From NCBI GenBank assembly GCA_020796225.1, contig CM036754.1, positions 67,448,000-67,511,999 on the forward strand: DNA of 64,000 nucleotides, written 5' to 3'. Shown here piece by piece: positions 52,033 to 63,439 of the stretch (the stretch's first letter is position 1; each line of letters opens with the position of its first letter). The notes under the pieces are model-generated. The model worked only from the letters and a program-made list of their open reading frames with translations. It was not told where the DNA came from and did not search any database. A program made the position numbers and the translations under genes. Origin of the DNA: Arion vulgaris (lineage: Eukaryota > Mollusca > Gastropoda > Stylommatophora > Arionidae).

Positions 52033-55000
52033 ATCTCTCTCTCTTTGCCTGTTCCCCTTTTGGGCCCGTTTAGGGCGGCAACAAACGTACACCATTTTTC
52101 CCCTGTTCATGGTTTTCCCTTTGTATTGTGTTCCCCCCATGATTCTTTTCCCTTTCCCAGTTCTTGCTCTATCGTTCTCCCAGGTCGTCTTGGGTCTTCC
52201 ACGTTTTCGCCTACCTCTAGAGCCCATCTCAGTCCCAATTTTCGGGGGCCAGTCTCCATGCGCATAAATTCCCAATCCATCTTCAGCGTCGTCTTGGGAT
52301 GATAGTGCCTATATTCTTTGTTGGCATTTTTAAGCAATTTTGACCGGAATAGCCGGGCCAGTACAGCAAAAATTTTTTCGCAGACGTTTTTGGGAAAGGG
52401 AGAGTTGGACATATCCTGTTCTGTCATTCCCCCTTTAATTTGTACAGAATGTTGACAGCACACAGCTGTTATAGAAAATGGTCTTGGTTTTGATGCTGTA
52501 TTGGACAGTTTTTAAGGGGTCTGAAAGGGTCATGAATGCATTTGTGCCTTCTAGTCTGTTTTTAATGCCAGACCCAGCGCCTCCTTCATTGCTAATAACA
52601 TTTCCCAAAAGGTATGTGAAAGGGTTTTTTGTATCTCGGAGGGTTTTACCTTCTAGTTTGACTGGTGCGGGGGTTGCTTTTCAAAAGTCTTTAAATTTAG
52701 TTTTCTTCTGATTTATTTTACCCAACCATCTCACTATATTGGAAAGGGCCAGGTTTTTTTCCTGGATATCTTTTGTGAAAATGGGAGTGAAATTCATCTG
52801 AAAAATCGGTTTCTTCCAGAGTGGATGTGGGCGTCCATCTAATACCTCTTGCCTTATCTTCCGTTGTTTTACGAATCCCCAATCTATGACAGTGTTGAAA
52901 AACAGGGTTTACATAACACATCCTTGTCGCACGCCTGTTTTTACTTAAAACCCAAAGGGGGTTTCAACACTGCATGCAAATTTGCTGTAAAGTTTTTTAT
53001 AATATTTATAAAACACAGGGGTTCCATACCATCCTAGGATACGCCATAGATTTTCCCGGGTGTATGCTATAAAAAATTTTTTAAAATCTAAAAAAGTTGT
53101 TATGGGTGTTTTCCCTTTTTGGTACATTTCGGGATATTTCTAAACAAATATTTGGCCTATACAGCCCCTTCTGCAAATCCTGCTTTTTCCTTTCCCCAGT
53201 TTCTTATCCACAGCATCAGTAATACGTTGTACGATGATTTTGCTTAAGATCTTATTTTGGGACGAAAGAGTGTTATTCCACCCCAAATTATTACAACCGG
53301 AAAGGGGGCCCCCGGGTATCTTGATAAACTCCTCTGTTCCACCCAGGTATTATTTGGGCTTTCCCCATATAGTAGTAAACAAGGGTTTAATATAAAACTG
53401 CAAGTTCGGGGTTATTTTGAATAGTTCTGTTTTTAAGGGTTATCTTTCCCCTGGTGCCTTGTTATTCTTAAGAGATTTAATTGCTGTAATGATCTCATCC
53501 GGCGGGGTGTTTCAATGCCAATTTCAAATTTCCCTCTGTTGGTTCTGGTATGTCTGCTACTACCGTTGGCGGTGGTCTGTTTAGCAATTTTTTAAAAAAT
53601 GCTCTGTCCAATCTTATTTCTTTTTCCCTTTTTCCGTTGTCAAAGTTTTCCCCTTTCCCTTTATCCTTTATGAGAGTTTTTGGGATCTGTAATGCCCCCG
53701 CTTATTAGCTTTGTAATTTTGTACACTGTTCCCTGATCACACTTTTTGTTTTCCCTTGTACTGCCAGGTCTTCAACATACATTCTTTTGTCAGCTCTCAC
53801 AGCCCGTTTGATTTCTTTATTTCCCTTTTGTACTGTTCTTGGTATCTTGCTTTCATTTTTCGGACTTTGCTTCTAACAATTTATTTTTAATATTCTTCGG
53901 CCCCCCATTATTTTTCCATGTTGTTGGTGTTACCCATTTTTTTTTGTGCAGTACCCTAGACATGTTTCACGTTTTGCTTTTTGAGGGTTATTTGTCCCAT
54001 GTTCTATCTATGTTGTCAGTTTCACCCGTGTTTCATTACTTTCAGGGCTTGGAATCTGTTTTTTATCTGCAATAAACTTACCCCACTTCCTTGTCTTTTA
54101 GTCTACCCCCCTCCGAACCTTTTTTGGAATTTTTCTGTTGTCCTTTTTTTCTTATTTTAAAAGCTTACATAAGCTGTGACTGGGTGGTGGTCGCCCCCAA
54201 CATCTGCCCTCTCTTGATTTACAACATCTGGCAGCGAGCGTCTCCAAGTGCCCAAATTGATCATTATATTGTCTATTTGTTTTTATCTCTGCCATTGGGA
54301 ATACCATGTTAATTTGTGGATATCAAATGTTGAAATGGGGTTCCCTATAACGAGATTTTTTTGGGGTAATTTTAAATAAACTTTCCCCCTTTTTCGTTCA
54401 TCATACCACACCCATTTTTTCCCCATAGTTCTATAACTATCCCGTTTGTCTTGCCCGACCTTCGCATTTAGATCTCACATAACAATGATAACATCATGGG
54501 ATGGTGACTTGTCAAAAATTCTGTTTGGGGGGGTTTTTCGTAGTACAGTCTTTTTTTTGTATCTTCCAATAGGTTTTGGGCATAGCATTGTAGGATTGTG
54601 ATGTTTGATGCTTCCCCTTTTTTCTGATCTTAATCAAGCGGCTGCTGATGGGTTTTTCCATTCTAACAGACCTCTTCCACGTCTTTTCTTGGGATTACTG
54701 CTACCCTTCATGGTGTAGGTCATCGTCTCGCCCCAAAAAAAAAGGACTGTTTCACCTGTTGCAGTGGATTTTTTCCCTTTTTCCGTCCTTTCGCTCTCGC
54801 TAACCCTAGGATATGTAGATTATATCTTCTCATTTCTGCTGTTATTTGTGATGGTTTTCCCGGTTTGACATTGTTCTTACTTTCCCAGCATAAAATTTCC
54901 CTGGTTTTGGGTTTTTGGGATTCGGGATTCCGTCCTCATGAAAGTAGTTTCCTTTCGGCCACAACTTCCAGTCAGGGAGTCAATGATTCTGGTAGCCCTT

Positions 55001-55257
55001 CATCCCCGTGGATGGGTTGTATGTTTGTTGTTTTTTCCCCTGCCCCAATTTTTTTTAAAGGGGGGATCGTTAGCCCCGGGCCCAACCCCCAACCTGGGGA
55101 CCGGGGAGACCATGCTTGTCTGTCCCCTCTTCAGTGACCTTTCCGACTTAGAACCCTTCCAAATAAAAGCCCCCCAAAATCCAAACCTTCATTGTATCAT
55201 TGGAGCCCCAAAGACCCCCACCACTACAAGGTAATGGCCTCATGGGGAGGGGCCCCA
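52033..55257 (-). mobile_element. RTE-like LINE, reverse, nearly full coding length but decayed
   Basis: The minus strand gives, from 5' to 3': endonuclease-side sequence (about 55250-54000, unreadable in places), TTFLDFKKFFIAYTRENLWR with YGTP and KLYSKFACSVETPFGF (53127-52945), GIRWTPTSTLEETDFSDEF (52850-52800, in place of FADD), and the C-terminus GRRKRGRPKTTWENDRARTG with YVCCRPKRAQK (52275-51985). GRRKRGRPKTTW...E is typical of RTE-like C-termini. It sits at a site that is uninterrupted upstream of copy A near 23010 (GGACAGACATGATCG). Confidence 0.8.
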
Positions 55258-55289
55258 ACATGATCGGGACTTTTTTCACCAGCAATGAA

Positions 55290-55660
55290 TTCAGGTTTAA
55301 TCATGGCATCTACTATGGAACCTCTGACTGATTTTTGAAAGGAAGGCTTGCTTTTCCTATCACCAGTGCACCTCACCCTTTCCCCTGACGACCTACTCCA
55401 ACTTCAGAGGTACTTGAAATTTAGACCCCAAGTAAAGAATCGGGGTTTTCCTATAGTCCAACAACATGCTGCATGAATTCAAAGCCACATCACTGCTAAA
55501 GGGTCTGGTTTTTCCCAATATCACCACATCAAACAGCTTGATGAGATGGGTATTAATGCAGTTGTGATGGATTTCAACAACCGTATACAGAATGCTGTGG
55601 TACCTGAGGATTAGCTCTGTTGCTAACCCCTGCCCAAAAACACTGGTTGTATTTTTCCCA
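55290..55660 (+). mobile_element. RNase H-LINE RT fragment, paralog of 23030-23400
   Basis: ATGAATTCAGGTTTAATCAT, CCAACTTCAGAGGTACTTG, the GAGATGGGTATTAATGCAGT segment and TGGTACCTGAGGATTAGC follow 23043-23370 in order. Confidence 0.7.
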
Positions 55661-55679
55661 AGACTGTGCACATACGGGT

Positions 55680-56150
55680 TGCTTTAATCAATAAATTGTC
55701 ACGCCTGCTGGCGTTAGACGATCAGGTCTCTTCCCCAACTATCTCCCCTTGGTGCAAGTAATCAGTTCTGATGTAGATCATTTGCCGAACCAAGATATCA
55801 GACAACCCAAACCCGTCTCACTGGGTCCTCCATGATCTCTCCCTTCCCCTGAATTTTACCCATTGATCCAAATTTTTCTAAACCTCCTCTTCGTATTGTA
55901 TGCATGAAGCCCATTGATTGTCTGATTTTATTATTTGACCCGGGTTTTTTTGTGTGATGGCCTTTTTTAAAAACCCCTCATCATCTTTTTTCTTCACTGT
56001 CCATGGAATTTTCAATTTTTTTCGTAAATCCACATTTCTGTGGTTTTAAAAATGAACTTATTGTTTGCTTGTTCATTGTCCATGATTGGGGCCAATACAC
56101 AAGTATTATTTAAAAATATAGCACGGGAAAGTACTAGTTTCAGAGTGTTT
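55680..56150 (-). mobile_element. LINE C-terminal fragment, reverse
   Basis: Resembles 62115-62560 (CAATCAATAAATTGTCACGC and a GTCATGCCCCGCCGGG counterpart, CTCCCCTTGGTGCAAGTAAT). Low sequence quality. Confidence 0.45.
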
Positions 56151-56545
56151 TGGTAGGGGGTTCCTGCACAGTGTTTTTTTCATAAAAACTACTTTTGCCT
56201 GAGCTATTCAAATTTTTAATCTTCCTATTATACTTAGTTATTTAAAATTTTTCCTCTTGGGCCTGTGGGGGGGCATGGGGCAGAGGTCAAAAAAGCTCTC
56301 CATGTCCACGGTTCTTTTCCCATTTTGTTTTAGGTTTTTTAATGTTTATTTAGGCCCATCGTTGAGCCTTTTTGATGATGGTTCTACGCACCCTTTTGGG
56401 ATTTTCCCCTTTTTTTTTCCCTCTGGTGTCCATATAAAGGGATTGAAAAGGGAGTCTTCTCTCACCCATTCTAAGTGTGTGGCCGATGTAGTTCCCAGGG
56501 GCCTTAAAAAAATTTCCTTTATACTACTGGTTCCCCTTTTTCCCT
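56150..56545. other. Low-quality sequence, LINE-like, no gene
   Basis: Many runs of G, C and T. The long open frame 56257-56781 crosses the start of a LINE repeat and is not credible. Confidence 0.4.
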
Positions 56546-56549
56546 TCCA

Positions 56550-56985
56550 ATGTCTTTTTTTCTTTTGTCGTCACACTGCTACCAGGTTGTTGGCCAGTGT
56601 CGTGGTTTTCTGTTTTTGTCTTACGCTGTTCTGGTGGTTTGTTTTGATTGTTATTTTTGCTCTTTCACGGGATTCTGCAAATCTAACCATCTTTTCCGTG
56701 GTCTTCCGCATGCCTTTTTTTCCAATGTTCTGTTGTAGAAGACTCTGTATACTGGGGGGTTTTGGGATGCATTCTTATTAAGTCCCAAACCACTTCATAT
56801 TTTGTTTCTCTATGTAATTCAAGCATGGTTTTTGGACAACTTTTTTTCTTATCCCAATGTTGGTGATTCTTTTTTTTCTTGTGCTGTTGGAATTTTTCCC
56901 AAAGCCAATGCATTTCACATGTAGTTATTTTTTTTGACTGCGTTTTTAGCTCAATGTCCATGTTTGGCTCTGGACACAAAGTAGG
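56550..56985 (-). mobile_element. LINE fragment (TCGTCACACTG family), interrupted by hAT
   Basis: Parallel to 14565-15193 without the MITE (CATTCTTATTAAGT intact near 56771). The minus-strand frame 56979-56683 gives MCPEPNMDIELKTQSKKITT and CEMHWL. Continues after the hAT copy at 59555-59660 (CTGCCTGTGAAATTTT, compare 15232). Confidence 0.7.
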
Positions 56986-59554
56986 CAGTGCCGGATTGGG
57001 CCCAGCGGGGGCCCCTTGAAAATTTTTAGCGCGGGCCCAGGTTTTGTATGATAATAAAAAAAAACAAAAATTTTTACAAACAAACTTGTCTCGATTTAAT
57101 GTAAAAATTTAGAGATAATACTAGACAAATCAATTTCTCAAAAGTAAATTCAATGTTCAACGACAAAAAATTGAGTATTTAGAATCCTTTTCATCATTTC
57201 CTTTAACTCACATTTTATACGCTTTAATGTTGAAAAAGAACGTTCTCCGGGTGCAGTTGGTAATTTATTAAAGACAAGCAATTGAAAAAATTTTTTAATT
57301 TGGGAAACATATTTTTAATGAATTTTCCATTATGCTTTCTTCTAAATCCTCTTGGTAAGAGCTGACAATATTTGAAATTTTTTTTAAAATCTCTTCTGCT
57401 TAAGGGGAAATTTTTAAATGCCAAAGTATTCAAATACACCAGTTCTCTTAAATTTTCTCTGCCATACGTTTAGGTAAGGCAAAAGTACATTTATCAATTA
57501 TGACAATAAAAAACCTTTACTTTCAAATTTTTGTTTGGGTGTTTGATTTTTTTAACAACTTTATTTGAGCCGCCGAAATCGTCGCACTTAGTATTTCGCT
57601 TCGTCGTCTTGGGGGTTTGTTGCTGATATTCTTTAAGTCCCGGATTTTTGGGTTTGGCCTCAGTATTGAAAATGTAGGGTTTGTTGAACGTGCCTGTGTA
57701 ACGATTCATTAAGGGCATATCCCGTGTTAAGGTCTTGCTCAGGTGACTGTAATGAAACGCCAGACGCTTGGGTTCCCCCAATTTCCCTTCCCTAGAAGGG
57801 TCATTATTCCCGTTTCCCAAATTACTCATCCCAAAAGCCCTTACGCCCGATTCGACACTCTACCTTTTTATTCCGGGTTTTTTGAGATGTCATCCAAAAC
57901 TTGTTTGATAGTGGAATCCACAAAAAGGGGCCTTTTGGGCGCATGAGCCGGGTAGACCACCTGGTGTCCGACAGTCTCTTCAAAGTCGGGGGGTTTTGAA
58001 CCTGTATCTTCCCGTGGGTTTTGTAAGAACGCCCCCCAAATATAGGTAGAAAGAAAAAAAATGTATAAAAGGTTTTCCCAAAAATCGAAAAAAGAATGCG
58101 GGACACTTCCCCCAACCAAATTCAGTGTGTCAAAGCAAAATTAAAAATTTGGTTTCTTTATTTATCTCCTTTAAAGCTTTCGTAAACCGGGTATTTCCCA
58201 TCATGTTTATTTTATTTTAAAAAACGACAATCTTTGTATCAATTTTTTTTTTTTCGTTAAAAAAAAAGTAAAAATTTTTTTTAAGTTTAAATAGTGCCTT
58301 CCCTATCCCAAAAATTTCCCCTTGGCCCCGGCCCCAAGGGAAAATTTGGGGACTATTGAGGGGGGTTGGCCACTGGAAATTCTGGAAAAAGAATCCCGGA
58401 TTTGGAAAAAAGTAAATTATTTTTAGTTTGCAAAAAAAAATGGGTCCCGGAAACTTTGCAATTGGGGGTAAAATTCCCCCCCCATTTTTTTTGATAAATT
58501 TTGATTTTTTCCCTTTTTTTATTTTTCATTAAATTAATTGGGAAGAAAAAGTCAAATTTGGTTAAATTCCAACAAACCTAAATAATTTTCATTTAAGAGG
58601 TGAACCCAAAAAGCCCTCACTACCCCAAAAAGCAAAAAACCCCGTTCTGCTAAAAAATTGGGTAACCCGAAAATAATTGGGTCTAAAAGTGTCCGTCAAT
58701 ATGTTTATTCGGTCTCAATTTGGTTTCGTTGGGGAATCGACACGCGCATCATACTTTTCGCAAATTAACAGCGAAATTATCGCTTGTCTATGGAAGGTGC
58801 TTTTTTACGTCTTTTTTAACAAATTAATTGCGTTTTTCCAGTCGTCAAATCCTTTTTTCCCAAAAACCCTGACGAAAAGCCTGAATCAGTAATTTTTCAA
58901 ACAGAAAAGTTGTCCTTTTTTCTGAATAACACAATAATCTTTCTCATGAGTTTTTTTGTTTTTTATGTGTATATGTTAAAAACGACTTTCGACAAAATCG
59001 TGGATTGTTTTCTTTATCGTATGTTTTTTTAAGACAAGAAATCCCGTTCATATGTTGCACTTCGCTGCTTCCTTTCAAAAATCCAATAATCTCGATTGAA
59101 GTTGCTTGGCCATTCACCAATACCGTTGGTGTACATTTTACTTTTGTTGTGTTTTTGGCTTGTAGAAGATGTTGCTACATTGGAAGCATGTGCTGTCTTT
59201 CACTTTCTTTGGTTTGAAGATGATATTTAAATTGGAAGAATTGCTGACATTCGACTTTAGTTTGTCTTGTGGAAAGTTGGCTAAACCCTGAAGAATCTTA
59301 ATGGCAATATTGGTAATGATGATTTTCCGTACCCCTTCATCTACTACACAGTGAGACGCGACTTCTGTATTTTTTGCTTCGATTTTTTGGATTCCCGCAC
59401 CATCACACACGACATTAAAAAAAATTTAGACAACCCTGTTTTTTGATATAACACTTTTGGTTTTTTTTTTTCCTTTTTATCTCTGTCAAAGGCGGGACCC
59501 CGCAGAAGCGGGGCCAGTGGGATTTTCTTTTCGCTCTAGGGCTAATCCGGGCTG
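56986..59554 (-). mobile_element. hAT transposon, second copy, about 2.57 kb
   Basis: Ends CAGTGCCGGATTGGGC and, on the other strand, CAGCCCGGATTAGCCC. Flanks AAAGTAGG (56978-56985) and AAAGAGGG (59555-59562) resemble an 8-bp duplication; the intact LINE has AAAGTAAG at about 15197. The transposase is recognisable from STYIWGAFLQN, EDTGSKPP and IKQVLDDISK near 58050-57870 but is badly broken. A stretch at 58900-59440 has no equivalent in the first copy. Confidence 0.8.
59138..59410 (-). other. Open frame inside hAT copy 2, unrecognised
   Basis: A 90-codon frame (MCDGAGIQKIEAKNTEVASH onward, with a CFQCSNIFY segment) in a stretch absent from the first hAT copy. It could be the N-terminal part of a longer transposase that the first copy lost, or a separate insertion. 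Confidence 0.3.
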
Positions 59555-59689
59555 AAAGAGGGATTAAAAACCCGGGGTCTTTTGTTGTTTCTGCCTGTGA
59601 AATTTTTTGGGGGTTTTAAAAAGGGGCTAGGGTGGTAAGTTAAAAATTTTCTTTCCCAGCCTCTATTTTCTATCTAGTCTTTAGTTTAT

Positions 59690-60150
59690 CATCAAAAGCT
59701 TGTCATGAGCATAACGGGAAAACCCCTTTTAGTCCTTTAAAATTTTCTCTCATAAACCTCTGCAGTGGTCATGTAAATCATCAGTTACATCCTAAATCCA
59801 TCTTTTTCCCAGGTCTTCCCCTTTTCCCGGATGCCTTCTTCCCCTGAGAGTCTTTCCAGCCCTTTTTTTGTTTCTTTTTTGTCCAAATCTTCCCAAATTT
59901 TCTTTTTGTAGCATCAGTCGGGTTTTTTTTTATTTTCAGTTCCTTTCCCGGGAAAATCTCTTTTTTATCTTTCTGTTAGATATGCAGAGAATATTTATGT
60001 AACATCATCATCAAGGGGCGTATCCTTTATAGGACGTTGCTCTCTATGCAGCACATCGAAGTTCACTTTTTCTCTTTCCAGTTCACCCACTTGTTTATGG
60101 TCATGTTCATGGTTTCTTTTATCTTGTAGCCATCTTCTTCTTTTTCGTTT
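59690..60150 (-). mobile_element. LINE 3' fragments, reverse
   Basis: 59690-59990 parallels 23935-24240. 60005-60140 is the reverse of the LINE end at 28690-28780 (CATCATCATCAAGGGGCGTA). Confidence 0.55.
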
Positions 60151-60540
60151 TTGCGTCCTGGGACCCCTGCCCCTAGTATTGTTTCTTTCCAGGCCATCGT
60201 GACGCTTGATTTACCAAAGTATGTAATTTTTTGATAGTATGTTTTTTATCAGCCAATTCTCTTTAACATTTATTCTTTCCCGGACATCAGTGTTCTTTTC
60301 TTTTTTGTCCACGGTATTCTTAAGATCTTTCTGTAGCATTTATTTTTTAAGGTTTTTTTTCGTTCTTTAATTTTTTTATAATAGTCCATTATTCACAATT
60401 TATTAACACTCATATTTAAAAAAAACATATGTTTTTCCCCTTTTAAATTTTCAAACAAAAAAAAACATTACATTAAGATTTCATTCATAAACCAAGAACC
60501 CAAAAAAAAGAAAATCTTTTTTTTTGTTTATATGAAAAAT
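60150..60540. other. Downstream flank of GH3 copy C
   Basis: Poor-quality sequence with T-runs. 60440-60540 matches the sequence just downstream of the copy B stop (24300-24405). Confidence 0.45.
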
Positions 60541-60543
60541 ATT

Positions 60544-60751
60544 TCAGTATTTGTCTTCCCCAAAAACTGGAAAAGATTTTGATTTTTTGACAAACCCCCT
60601 TCTTAATATAAAAAATGTTTCATCTTGGGAAAATCCCGAATTGTCCATCTCCTCCCTTTTTAAAAGATTGGGGAAAAACAGCACTAATCCAATCAGAAAT
60701 GCAGTTCCCATTCTGCAAAGGTTTTCCTCCCCCGCAGTACAAAGTAATCGT
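60544..60751 (-). pseudogene. GH3 copy C, last exon
   Basis: Contains TLYCGGGKPLQNGNCISD and the end ACAAATACTGA. The stop is 36,138 bp from that of copy B. Confidence 0.65.
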
Positions 60752-60783
60752 ATTCAAAAGGGAAAAAACATAATTTACAATAT

Positions 60784-60925
60784 TAACTCTTTGTGGGCCA
60801 GGGAAAAGCCATGTTTTTACAAACCATTTGTTTTTAGAATAAAAATGCCCTTTTTTGTGGCTCCTGGTAAAAGGGGGGGCCAAACCCATTTAGGGGGTGG
60901 GTTTGGTCCAAAGGGGGGTTTAATT
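60784..60925. mobile_element. TTAA-flanked MITE, second family, other copy
   Basis: Starts TTAACTCTTTGTGGGCC and ends TTTGGTCCAAAGGGGGG-TTTAA. Its interior is the reverse complement of 5413-5560. It lies in the last intron of copy C and is missing from the same intron of copy B. Confidence 0.5.
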
Positions 60926-60978
60926 TTGGCAATTTCGAGCTCAAAAAAAATCTAATTTGAATAATAATCTGTAAAAAC

Positions 60979-61686
60979 TTAACCCAGAATCAAAGGCCCC
61001 GATATTTTGGGACTGGGGGAAAGTAAACGTTTCGATCCAGCTCCTGATATATTGGTTCGAAAAATTTTTTTTATTATTTTTTTTTATTTAAAAAAAAATT
61101 TTGTTCTATTAAAATCAAACACAATCCATGTGTTCTAAATACTTTGAAGATGGGGGGGCGCTGTTGTGTGATTTTTGGGTTTTATAAGGTAATTAGATAA
61201 GATTTTCATGTTTAAAAAATGTTTTAAAAAATTTTAGAAATGGTCACTCTAAAAGTATAACAACAGAGCAAGCTGTTTAAATTGTTTTTTAATGAATCTT
61301 TAAAATGAATTAGACTTGGAATTTGATTATTCTGATAAGGATATAGAAAAATGAGTTAGATGATCATTTAGATGATGAAGAATTTTTTTTTCCCATTGAT
61401 ATTCAAGCTTTTATGTTCAATCTGGGAAAAATCGAAATATTTGAGTATTAAGGCCGTACCCACATATTATATCAAATAAGTTTTTTTAAATTTAGTATTC
61501 TGCAAATAGATAATAAGCGGGAAAAACGGGGATGATGGGGTAAGTCAGTAACAAATTATAGAGCACTTAAGTGTTTCTAAAATTTTCGTGTTTTTTTAAA
61601 ATAACTCGTTTGGGGGTGTTTTTCTGAGGAGCTCAGGGAAAGGGGTTTTTTAAAGGGAATTTGGGGGCCCGGGCTCAAAGAGTTAA
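60979..61686. mobile_element. piggyBac-like element in copy C intron, opposite orientation to copy B
   Basis: TTAA at both ends (about 60972 and 61682). The interior is the reverse complement of 24957-26812 without the Penelope insertions: GATAAGGATATAGAAA near 61335 and AGTAACAAATTATAGAGCAC near 61548. The acidic coding segment is on the plus strand here. Confidence 0.55.
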
Positions 61687-61933
61687 AGATAATGATTAAT
61701 TTGTTTAATAGGTTATTACAATTCAAAGATATTGAATAATTTATTCTGATTTTTATTTAAAATTTTGCTAATAAAAAAATTTAAAGAGACAAGTGCAATG
61801 AAAGGTGATACTGGGCATCTAAAAAAAAAATTGAAGAAAATCAACAACATAAATTTATAAACAGTATTAGAGATATAGAGATGTGGGATATAAAAAAAAA
61901 AAATGATTTCTTTTTCCCCCGAAACTATGATAC

Positions 61934-62104
61934 CTGTTTGAACTGTCCACTGATCATTTTCCCGTAGGAAAACTTTCCCCCGGAATCTTAAAAAACAGCT
62001 TCACCTTTTTCCCGACACTAACATTTAATCGGAAGTAGACAAGGTTTTAAACTAGGTACAGGCAGAGATTGGTTTTCCCCCCAAAAATGTAACACTGAAC
62101 AACC
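61934..62104 (-). pseudogene. GH3 copy C, fibronectin III-like exon
   Basis: Parallel to 27088-27259 (GTTGTTCAGTGTTACATTTT at the start and the AGTGGACAGTTCAAACAG end). VQCYIF and DQWTVQTG segments are readable with breaks between. Confidence 0.7.
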
Positions 62105-62109
62105 AAAAT

Positions 62110-62690
62110 ATTGTCCCAAATAATCAATCAATCAAAAGTCATGCCCCGCCGGGGTAGGCGATCATTCTCTCCCCAACTCTATCTCCTTGGTGCAGTTAAT
62201 CAGTTTTTTGACATCAATCTTTTATTAACCAAGATTTTCCCGACCATCCAAATCTTTTTTCTCTGTCTTCCACAATCTCTCCTTTATGAATTTTACCTGT
62301 TGTCACAAAATGTTTTTAAACCTCCCCTTACATTGTATCCTGAAAAAAACCCTTGGGAAAGTCGGATTTTTTATTCTTTTTAAGGGTTTTTTTTGTGTGT
62401 AGACCCCGTTGAAAAACTCATCATTTTTTTTTTTTCACTGTCCATGGAATTTTCAGCATTCTTTTAAAAACACATCTCTATTGGGTTCCAATGATCTTTT
62501 TTGATTGCTTGTTCATTTTCCGTGATTCACTGCCATACAGAAGTATTGGTTCAAATACTCTTTTTCTGTGTCATTGTTCATGAATTCCCCATAGTGTATT
62601 TTCATTTTCATAAATGCTGCTTTTGCTTGAATATTCTATTCCTATTCTCTGTTTTCCCTCTTCCATCTGATGTTAAGAATGTTTAAAAAC
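62110..62690 (-). mobile_element. LINE C-terminal fragment, reverse
   Basis: Begins AATCAATCAATCAAAAGTCA (reversed GATT tail) and continues with GCCCCGCCGGGGTAGGCGAT and CTCCTTGGTGCAGTTAATC, the reverse of a LINE C-terminus like the one at 46130-46385. The plus frame at 62111-62383 is a shadow. Confidence 0.55.
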
Positions 62691-63005
62691 TTTAATCGAG
62701 GGGCTTGCAGTTTCGGTTATTTTTTTAAATTTTTTTGGGGTTTCTTTGGGGATAAACATTGCCTCTGTTTTTCTATATTCATGTTTAAATTTTTTGTTTT
62801 CACTTTTTTTACTAATGTCTATCAAGTCTTTAGATCTTGTTCATTTGTAGCCTTTAGAATTGTGTCATTAGCATATCTTAGATTGTCCAAAGTACAAAAA
62901 TATCATATCTTATCAAATAATATGATTTTCTTATGCACCAACTTATCAAACAGGCAATGGACTGAATCACTGCAAGCGCCCAAAAATTTGCCCAAAATTA
63001 AATTG
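62690..63005. other. Decayed RT palm region, reverse
   Basis: Resembles the reverse of a LINE RT (compare 15360-15560: TTCATGTTTAAATTTTTTG, CATTAGCATATCTTAG). No intact frame. Confidence 0.35.
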
Positions 63006-63007
63006 TC

Positions 63008-63350
63008 TTTGTTCGGGGCCAAAGGGTGCGTTTGGGAATGAGAGAGCAGACATGCTGGCTGACCGCCGGGTTTTATCGGGGCCAGCCAATGGACACAGCT
63101 GACATCGGAACGCCCTCATGGGGGTTGCCACAGAGAAGACCTTCATCTAAACCAATCCACGTCAACTACTAGATTGCAAGAATTGGGTTTGAAGATTGGT
63201 ATGGCAAGAAAAGAATGGTACAACTGGTATACAAGTAGACTCATCAATCAAAAAAGAACTGGAGGCCGTCGCTTTCGCTGTTAGAGATATTCCGAAGGGG
63301 AAACAGAGCACCCATGGACATGTCCAGTGCAAAAGAAGATATTCCCAAAT
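63008..63350 (+). mobile_element. RNase H-LINE C-terminal fragment
   Basis: Plus-strand segments VRLGNERADMLADRR, NGHS, IGIARKEWYN-like and HEQHPWTCPVQKKI-like follow the GNERADxLA and final HxWTCP motifs of an RNase H-bearing LINE. GNERA is part of the RNase H active-site region. Confidence 0.6.
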
Positions 63351-63439
63351 TTAAACTGAAACTGAAATAATATCAGTCACTAGTGATAATACTTCTAAGG
63401 GGCTGGGGATGAATGTATTAAATATGCCCCGTAAGGGCA

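Larger units (their letters stand above)
60544..62104 (-). pseudogene. GH3 beta-xylosidase-like gene, copy C, last two recognisable exons
   Basis: Minus-strand exons 62104-61934 (fibronectin III-like) and 60751-60544 (C-terminus) align with 27259-27088 and 24605-24406 of copy B. The last exon reads ITLYCGGGKPLQNGNCISD before drifting in frame. The fibronectin exon keeps the CAG|GTATCA donor but its acceptor region reads TTTTGGTT instead of TTCAGGTT. Runs of identical bases and indels are frequent, so the real state cannot be judged. Upstream exons lie beyond 64000. Confidence 0.7.

Noticed and set aside
56257..56781. A 174-codon plus-strand gene
   Set aside because: It lies in the low-quality region, runs antisense through a LINE fragment and is rich in Phe and Leu from T-runs.
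63008..63350. Endogenous retrovirus RNase H
   Set aside because: The motifs and the linked RT fragments elsewhere fit an RNase H-bearing LINE; no LTR, protease or integrase was seen.
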